Below, piece by piece: positions 57,341 to 64,000 of a stretch of DNA of 64,000 bases. Each line of letters begins with the position of its first letter. The stretch's first letter is position 1. Origin of the DNA: Anthonomus grandis grandis (taxonomy: Eukaryota > Arthropoda > Insecta > Coleoptera > Curculionidae); NCBI RefSeq assembly GCF_022605725.1, contig NC_065560.1:21071052-21135051 (forward strand). The letters run 5' to 3'. The position numbers and the translations under genes were made by a program. The notes under the pieces were generated by a model that saw nothing but the letters and a program-made list of their open reading frames with translations, searched no databases and was not told the DNA's origin.

Positions 57341-58506
57341 TTAGTACACAAAATCTTCGTTGGTCATAGCAGATTTGTAAGCTGCATCTAAAATGTTTTG
57401 AGAAGTAGATGGCTGAATTACTTGTTGGGAGAGAACAATGAGACGTTGTGGTGATGGCAAAGTAGTATTAGCTATCGGAGATGACTCATTGATGTATGTA
57501 GAATTATGGGAAGAGGGACGATTTCGAATACACACCTCTATTTGAGATTGTTGTGGTTGCGAGACGCAAGTGTTTTCAGAAAACGGACGAGTTGGAATAG
57601 ATATTTCTGCAGGAGATTGTTGTGATTGAGAAACGTAAGTGCTAGAAGTATATATATAAACTGAGGCATTGGAGGATGAGGAATATGCTGTTGTACACCA
57701 TACATGCGGAATTTGTATTGTATAGCAATTGTTGAGGTCGCTTTTGTAAGAGAAGTCCATCAATTTTATGCATAATCTGGCGACGTTCTAGAGTCGAATA
57801 TTCCCGTAATCGTGTAGCCATTAGCTGCGCGTACTGATCGCATTCATGATTCGATTTCCTGTTCAATAACAAGCTGTTAATATTGCATACCGTGTCTTTA
57901 ATATTCCGCTGAATATCCGTTTCATTGTTTTCATTGCGACGTGGACCCTTTACTTGCTGGGAGGTAGGCATTCTGGACCTTTTGTTATTGTTATATATCT
58001 GCTTATTTTGCACTCTGTTCTGTTCGTGGCTCTCATCATCGTTCTTGCTCATTTTCATCCCTATGCTGAGTTATGTCATCACACTCCGGAATAATTTTAT
58101 AATTTTCAAGCGGCAGGGATAGTGTCTGAATCACTAAATGTATAGAAATAATTTTACTTATTTTTATAGAGTTAAACCACGTCAACTGGGACCTGAAATT
58201 TCCATTAAATAACCGATTTTGAAAATTGATGCATTTCTAGATCTGACACATAATTACTGCTCGGAATGTTTTTTTCATATCCCGCTTTTTGTTTATTTTA
58301 TCAACAATTGAATTTTTTTGCAAGACATTAATAAGCCTTAATGCCTTAAGCTCGATTATGGGTCGACTCATTGACTCATATATTCTCGTCCACGCATAAA
58401 TAACTATCTGATTGTTTTTATGAAATTTGTGTTTGGGATTCCAAATAGCCGATTCTTTTTGGAATAATTCTAGAAATGGCAAAGTATTTTCTTTAGACCA
58501 ATCCAT
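57341..58506 (-). pseudogene. Harbinger 2 accessory gene: MADF protein with BESS-like tail
   Basis: From 58506: MDWSKENTLPFLELFQKESA and WNPKHKFHKNNQIVIYAWTR, the first half of a MADF domain. The middle is decayed. Two overlapping frames (57642-58058 and 57341-57763) then give a basic linker (NKRSRMPTSQQVKGPRRNE), a BESS-like AQLMATRLREYSTLERRQIM near 57800 and a Ser/Gln-rich tail with repeated YVSQSQQS / CVSQPQQS units. It plays the same role as the MADF-BESS gene of the first Harbinger unit. Frameshifted. Confidence 0.68.
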
Positions 58507-58770
58507 AGTGTAAAACACAAACAAAACTGGCCAAAAATAAGCGGGAAAATGCCGACTTGCCGACTGAAGAGAGAACGCGAGTGTAAATGCCACGCTCGTA
58601 TCTCTCGCGAGGTCCTTTGACTCGCGTCCAAAAAACCGCTACAGACGCGAGCGCTACAAGTGACAAGACGGAGCGCGACGCGAAATACCAACGTACTGTT
58701 TACACATTCGCCTCGCGGTTCGCCTCGCGCCTCGTCTCGCCACTCGCGCGAGAGTGTAAATGAGCTGTTA

Positions 58771-59400
58771 TGAGAAATCTGATAAAAAAATGTTGACCCC
58801 CATTCTTTGGGCTCGAATGTTAAAAGGAGTGTGGCCGCTAGGGGGCGTTTCTAAAATTTGGTCATTTTTGGTATTCAAGATAAATGATTTCTGTACCGAA
58901 TGTCTTATGGCAGTTTTATATTATATTTATTATATTCTTTATAACATGCACATGACATTTATATGTATGCAAGGTGTTTTATTATTTTAAAAAAAAATTA
59001 TATAAAACCCATATTATTTTTTTACATTTTCTTGTAGCCCTGAAAATTCCCTTTTCAAAAATATATAACACTATTGATCTAAATTCAATAGTTTACGATA
59101 TATAAATAGATTTCTTAAATATCAAAAAATTAATATGCCATGCCATTTTTAACGTCTAAAAAACACAGTAGGCGGGTGTGAAACAATTGCGTAAAGGGCT
59201 GAGTAGGCCGTTGCTTAACTACTATGAGTGATACGTCATTTGACATGAACAAATATGTTTTCATAATCTAAACTTGTGATTCCTTTGTATAATAATCATG
59301 AAAAGTTCGATATAATTAAATGTTTTATTGAATGTAATGAAAATGTAAGAGAGGCTTGTAATCTATAACAGCTACGATATCCAAAACGGGTGCAGCCACA
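58771..59400. other. Spacer, no gene seen
   Basis: Low-complexity AT-rich sequence; GTGGCCGCTAGGGGGCGTT near 58828 echoes the CGCTAGGGGGCGTAA block of the mariner ends at 38153-40135. Confidence 0.35.
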
Positions 59401-59466
59401 TAGTATGGTATATACATATACAATAATTCAATTGGAAGAAATGCTAATAATAATAATGATACAGTT

Positions 59467-59900
59467 TTGGGCGCAATTCAAAATAACCCTAACCAATCCA
59501 TCCGGAAATTGGAAGTAGAAACTGGAGTTCCAAAGACCTTTGAAAGACGGATTTTAAAAAAATACAGGTTTAAAGCTTATCAACTTATCAAACCTAAAAG
59601 GTGCATCCTCTTTTTCCTGCAGATCACGTTAGAAGATTGCAATTCTGTCAGTGGTATTTGCCAAAAGTGTCGTCAAGATGCAACATTTGGCTACAATTAT
59701 TGTATTTGTACGGATGAAGCATCCATTAGTAGTGCAGGAATATTTAATAGATACAATAGGCTCGAGCGAATCATCACGCAACGGTGGCTGTGAGAAATCA
59801 AGGTCGTTTTATTTTAATGTGTAGGCATATTTCGTGGCAGATTTATTGGTCTCTATAGTATTTAGGCAGAACGTACCACGTATTAACCATACCGCAAAAA
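59467..59900 (+). pseudogene. Mariner transposase relic
   Basis: GAIQNNPNQSIRKLEVETGV and RRILKKYRFKAYQL form the second helix-turn-helix and linker of a mariner transposase. After a frame change TDEASISS near 59715 carries the first Asp, and AVRNQGRF follows near 59785. The rest is lost. Confidence 0.6.
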
Positions 59901-60101
59901 TCGGCCGATCTGAGGACCGTGGCAAAACACGGTACGTTTTGTCCAACTAGGGTCCTAACGTGGTACGGTTTGTGGGCGGCAAAAATGCCACTTGTTTCAA
60001 TGTATTTAACGGAATTTTACCAACTTAGTAGATATTTGGCAGTCAGAAGATGTAGATGCCGTGTTGTTCTAGTTTTTGCGTTTTTACTGGACTTTTACTG
60101 A

Positions 60102-61010
60102 AAAGAGAATATGAATATGGAGACAGACCTGTTAAATTTATTGCCGCAAAAATTTACCTTCAAACTGAAAGATAATATAAACGGTAAATTCACTTTTTAC
60201 TCTAATGTCGAAACTTGCTATAAGTGGATGAAGAAGAAGAAAATTTTTCGCAATTAAGTTCAACGTCGTGGATTGTACGATGTACAAAGACACTATCGAA
60301 TAAAATTTTACTAGGTAAGTAAAAACTAAAACAACTAACCCGAGGTTAATGTTTTTATGAATTTGCTTGCCAATGCGATTAGCTTATGTTAAATTCGTTG
60401 ATTATATTGTTTTGATTTTTGACGCGTTGCGTTGCAGAAGTCTGTTATGACCTCATATTAATGTCGCCTATTTTATTATACATCATACAGGCATCAAGGC
60501 GCATAGGTATGTTGGGATTTTCGCGAATAATCGGTCACATGGAGATTTTTTCAACACCCGTTTATTAGCCTCACTTGTAACTTTCTAACAAATCTAGGAA
60601 ATCGATTTTGACTGACTTACGTACGAATTTAAGTTTCGATGAGAATACAATATTTTCAGATTATTGAGATTTCCCCTCCTCTTTTTTAAAGTACCTATCA
60701 ACTTTGTCCGATTGCAAACGCGTTCTTTTTAGTTTCTTGAACTATGTATTTATTCTCCTTCGAAAATTGCAGGTTAAAGTCGGTAAAGATATACGATAAA
60801 AATTTCAAATGTGTTTTCCGTTATTTTTCCTTGGTAAATGTAACTTAACAATAAATAAAAATGGTTTTTATGTTTAGAAAAGATGTTTATCATCACAGTT
60901 CCTTTAAAAAGTAAAACCAAGCCAAGGGAAAAAAATCTACAAATGTTGGTTCCGAAGCTTCAATTTCAATTGTTGTTAAACGAACTACTAAAGAAACAGA
61001 AAAAGACACA
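60102..61010. other. Spacer, no gene seen
   Basis: No recognised frame or repeat. Confidence 0.4.
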
Positions 61011-61014
61011 CTTA

Positions 61015-62585
61015 TACAGGGTGTTAGTAAATAAGTGCGACAAACTTCAGGGGGTGATTCTGCGTGGAAAAATAATGACAGTTTGCTATATAAACGTATG
61101 TCCGCAAATGCTTCGTTTTCCGAGATACGGGGTGTTAAAGTTTTTCTTAAAAATTAACGATTTATTTATTGCTCTGAAACCGATCGAGATATACAAATGA
61201 AATTTGGAGGGTTTTAAGAGGTAGTTATCGCGCATTTTTTAACATGCAATTTTATGTTCACCATTGGTGCGCATACATATTGGTGTGCAATGATCTTAAT
61301 TTTTTTGAAGAGAAAAATAATACGCCACTGAGATGTTTGAAATTAAAAATAATTTTTGAATTCCTCGTTCAATTTGTGACAAAAAACCTCTCTTATCTTT
61401 TTTTCGTATGTGGCGCCGTTTTTATGCAATAAAAAAATCTTGACGCGTTTTTTCATTTCTTTAATACATTATCAAGAACTATTTAATACATATACATTAA
61501 ACCAGAACAATAATAGAAAATAACAGTACTAAAATTTTAAATAGGCGCAACGAGTGTTCAAAATGGCCTCCCTCAGACGTTGCACAAGATTTAACTTTTC
61601 GCCTCATTGATGAATGACTTAAGAAAACCCCAAATGCAAAAATCTAGAGGATTTAAATCTGGTGATCGAGTAGTTCAATGTTCTGTACCTCCCCTATCTA
61701 TCCAACGATTTGGAAATACCGTATCTAATGTGATTACGTACATTGATACTAAAATGGGCTGGTGCACCATCATGCATGAACCATAAGTGTTGCCTCAGTT
61801 GTAGAGAAATTTCTTCAAAAAGAACAGGTAACTCTTCCTGTAGAAAATGAAGGTAAGATTCTCCTGTTAGGCGTTGTGGGAGAAAATATTAAATGATCGT
61901 CAATTAATCCAAGCCATACATTTACTGAAAACTGATGCTGAAAATGAGCCTCAAAGATTCCATGTGGATTCTCCTCAGCCCATAAGTGATTGTTATGGAA
62001 ATTTCATATGCAATGTCTTCCAAAAGTAGCCTCGTCAGCAAACAAAAAAATAGACGCGGAAAAAAGTTTCTAGGAAGTGGAACTTGCGCACGTTGAATAT
62101 GAAATCGATACAAATGATTTTCTTTAAGAATTTGAAATACAGTGAAGTTGCTTACATTCAATGTGTTGGCAATTTTCGAGTACATGCTTTAGGTGACTCC
62201 GCAATTAACTCTAGAACTGCTTGTTTCTTAAACGTACCATTTTCACGCAAACGTTAGTGAAGACGAGCAAATATTGTGTGATGGGAGTACTCTACGTCCT
62301 GGATACAACTCAGCGTACAATCTTCGAGCTAATCATTCAGCTAATCATTTCCATTACTTCGGCCATAAATAAAACGCATATCTGACAGTTTCGCATTTGT
62401 AAAATTTTCCATTCTAAATCCAATTCCAACTACCTCTTAAAACTCTCCAAATTTCATTTGTATATCTCAACCGGTTTCAGAACAATAAATAAATCGTCAA
62501 TTTTTAAGAAAAACTTTAATACCTCGTATCTCGGAAAACGAAGCATTTGCGGACATACGTTTACATAGCAAACTGTCATCATAAT
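61015..62585 (-). mobile_element. Mariner with about 160-bp inverted arms, right tip lost
   Basis: The left end TACAGGGTGTTAGTAAATAA begins at 61015; arms 61066-61227 and 62429-62585 are inverted (AACTACCTCTTAAAAC, then CTCGGAAAACGAAGCATTTG). The right copy ends before the CAGGGTG tip, next to the MULE. On minus a decayed transposase reads KIANTLNVSNFTVFQILKEN near 62150, HDGAPAHFSINVRN (second Asp) near 61770 and, in another frame, TRSPDLNPLDFCIWGFL (third Asp) near 61650. Confidence 0.72.
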
Positions 62586-62599
62586 CATTGTCAATCTTA

Positions 62600-64000
62600 A
62601 TCATTCATTAAACGGTGCTGATGCTCTGGCTGCTTTGCGCGTGCCTTCTTGTATAAAAGAACAATTTCTAAAATATTTCAATGAGGGTCTAGGAATCACT
62701 GAAGCAATTAATTATCATACTAATAAAATAGAGCTAGAAATGGACGAAACGGAATTGCACTGTAAAATATTGGTACACAAAGTGGAGAAAAAGCAATATT
62801 GGTCCTTCGAACAGGTGTTGGTGTTTTGAATGTAGGCATAAAAAAATAGTAGCTACTCAACTAAAATCATTTTGTATTTTAGAAATTACAAAAAAAACAT
62901 TCTGAATATAAAGCCATGCACCAGGACCTAAAATTAACATAAAAGAATATCTATTTATAATTATCATTATAAGGCCTGTTATGTATAGAATTCATGATTT
63001 GCCACGTGCCAAAGATATTTTATTCACTGATAGTACTGCGTCCTGCGATGCTGAAAGCCATGTAATAACATTTATGTTAACAGTAACGGTTTGCGGCGCA
63101 GTTCCATTAGCAGTGATAATTAGCAGAAGCCAAACCCGGCTAGATTATGTGCATGGCTTCAAAGCTATTTTAGAAACTCTAGGTGATCAAGCATTTGATG
63201 GTCTTAAAGAACCAAAAATAGTTATGACTGATGATAGTCTGGCTGAGCGTCAAGCCTTAAAAGAAGTTTTTCCTTCGGCCAAATTGCTTCTTTGCTCATT
63301 TCATGCGGGTCAAGCCGTTTGGAGATGGCTGTGGGAGAAAAAAACAATATTATAAAAGATCATAGGCCGATATGAAATGTATAATAGTTTTAAAAAGATA
63401 TAAATTGCTTCCTCAGTAAACAGAGCAGAAGAAGCTTTTAAAGAGGCGCAGGAAAATGCTATAGGAAATACTTACCTGCAGTGGATACGCATGTAGAAAT
63501 ATATTGGAATCGTAGGGAAGAATAGTATTTAGCTTATCGTGATTCAAATACACATGGAAATCAAACAAATAATTTTTTCCGAAGTTTGTGTTCGAATTTA
63601 CAAAGATATTGTTCTCAGTCGTTGTAAAGCGTACAACGCTGTAGCTTTGGTTGATTCTACGTGTACAGTGTTAAAATAATATTACATTAGGCATTTAAGA
63701 AATTTTGCAAATGGTCGCACAGACTTCTTCTAAAATCTCAAATCCAACATGCATCATATTTAAAAAAAAGGGAGATATAAAGAAAGTTGATTATTTTAAT
63801 TACAAGGTACCTAGTAGTACAAATTCCGAAATATTATACAATGTTGATTTGAATGTTGGATTTTGCTCGTGTCAAAATGGGAAACTAGAAAAACTGTGAC
63901 AAAGCACCAGGCAGGTGTTTTATCTCTATTTTTTTAATATTAAAGTCTCTACTTCTGAAGAGCGACATTTAATGGCTGTACTGGCTTTAGGAAATAAAGC
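62600..64000 (+). pseudogene. MULE transposase 2, runs off the window
   Basis: CIKEQFLKYFNEGLGITEAI near 62650 is the pre-core region. The frame at 62981-63355 has ILFTDSTASCD (first Asp), IVMTDDSLAER (second Asp) and LLLCSFHAGQAVWRWLWE (CxFH block), the same order as the MULE at the left edge. After a decayed stretch, VDLNVGFCSCQNG near 63850 opens a SWIM finger whose second half (KHQ, near 63905) is in another frame. It is truncated by the window end at 64000. The two MULEs lie in opposite orientation 57 kb apart. Confidence 0.83.

Larger units (their letters stand above)
56565..58767. mobile_element. PIF/Harbinger element 2, complete ends
   Basis: Inverted ends YAGCTCATTTAYACTYTCG (56565 and 58767) are flanked by TTA on both sides (56562-56564, 58768-58770), the usual Harbinger duplication. 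Both ends are unusually CpG-rich for this region, with repeated CGCCTCG/TCGCGCG units (56588-56622 and about 58600-58750). It holds a truncated transposase on plus and a MADF gene on minus. Confidence 0.9.

Noticed and set aside
60883..61200. 105-codon plus-strand frame
   Set aside because: It runs across a mariner terminus and has no recognisable motif.

Overview
The window is nuclear DNA from an insect-like arthropod. It is AT-rich, with spliced genes bearing GT/AG introns, mariner, Harbinger, pogo and MULE transposases, I/R1-, jockey- and R4/Dong-type LINEs, and an errantivirus-style LTR with an env remnant. I cannot fix the order from sequence alone; an aphid-like or beetle-like genome would both fit. 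I see no convincing host gene. Nearly every readable open frame is a transposon protein, and almost all are broken.

Layout. 0-5.4 kb: a minus-strand MULE (SWIM zinc finger, DDE core) split by a 5'-truncated LINE with a 14-bp target duplication. 5.7-10.5 kb: a TA-flanked inverted-repeat unit holding a 4.1-kb hAT-like element (8-bp duplication), which holds an I/R1-type LINE and a DD82E-like relic. 11.0-14.2 kb: a TIR element whose protein ends in a FEN/XPG-like nuclease signature (Academ-like). 14.8-28.2 kb: an ISL2EU-type unit with a THAP-DDE transposase on plus and a SWIM/YqaJ nuclease gene on minus. Its introns are filled by a complete DD82E (Sailor-type) transposon with an intact 450-aa transposase, a second broken DD82E copy interrupted by a LINE, two MITEs and an R4/Dong retrotransposon flanked by TAA repeats. 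28.3-31.7 kb: LTR plus env remnant, jockey-type LINE, mariner relic.

31.7-35.0 kb: a mariner cut by a 1.46-kb non-autonomous element with 33-bp TIRs and a 7-bp duplication. 35.4-42.2 kb: a PIF/Harbinger unit (transposase plus MADF-BESS gene) invaded by a LINE and a mariner. 42.5-53.5 kb: an 11-kb unit with about 510-bp inverted repeats, containing two pogo-like elements, a mariner, N-terminal fragments of the Academ-like protein and a hammerhead-ribozyme-like motif. 54-62.6 kb: three more mariner remnants and a second Harbinger element with a TTA duplication. 62.6-64 kb: a second MULE on the plus strand, cut by the window edge.

The nested boundaries give a relative order of insertion at many points. 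The most interesting items are the FEN/XPG-nuclease transposon and its large relative, the hammerhead-like motif, the intact DD82E element, the 7-bp-duplication element, and a 42-bp near-perfect palindrome flanked by a 6-bp duplication.
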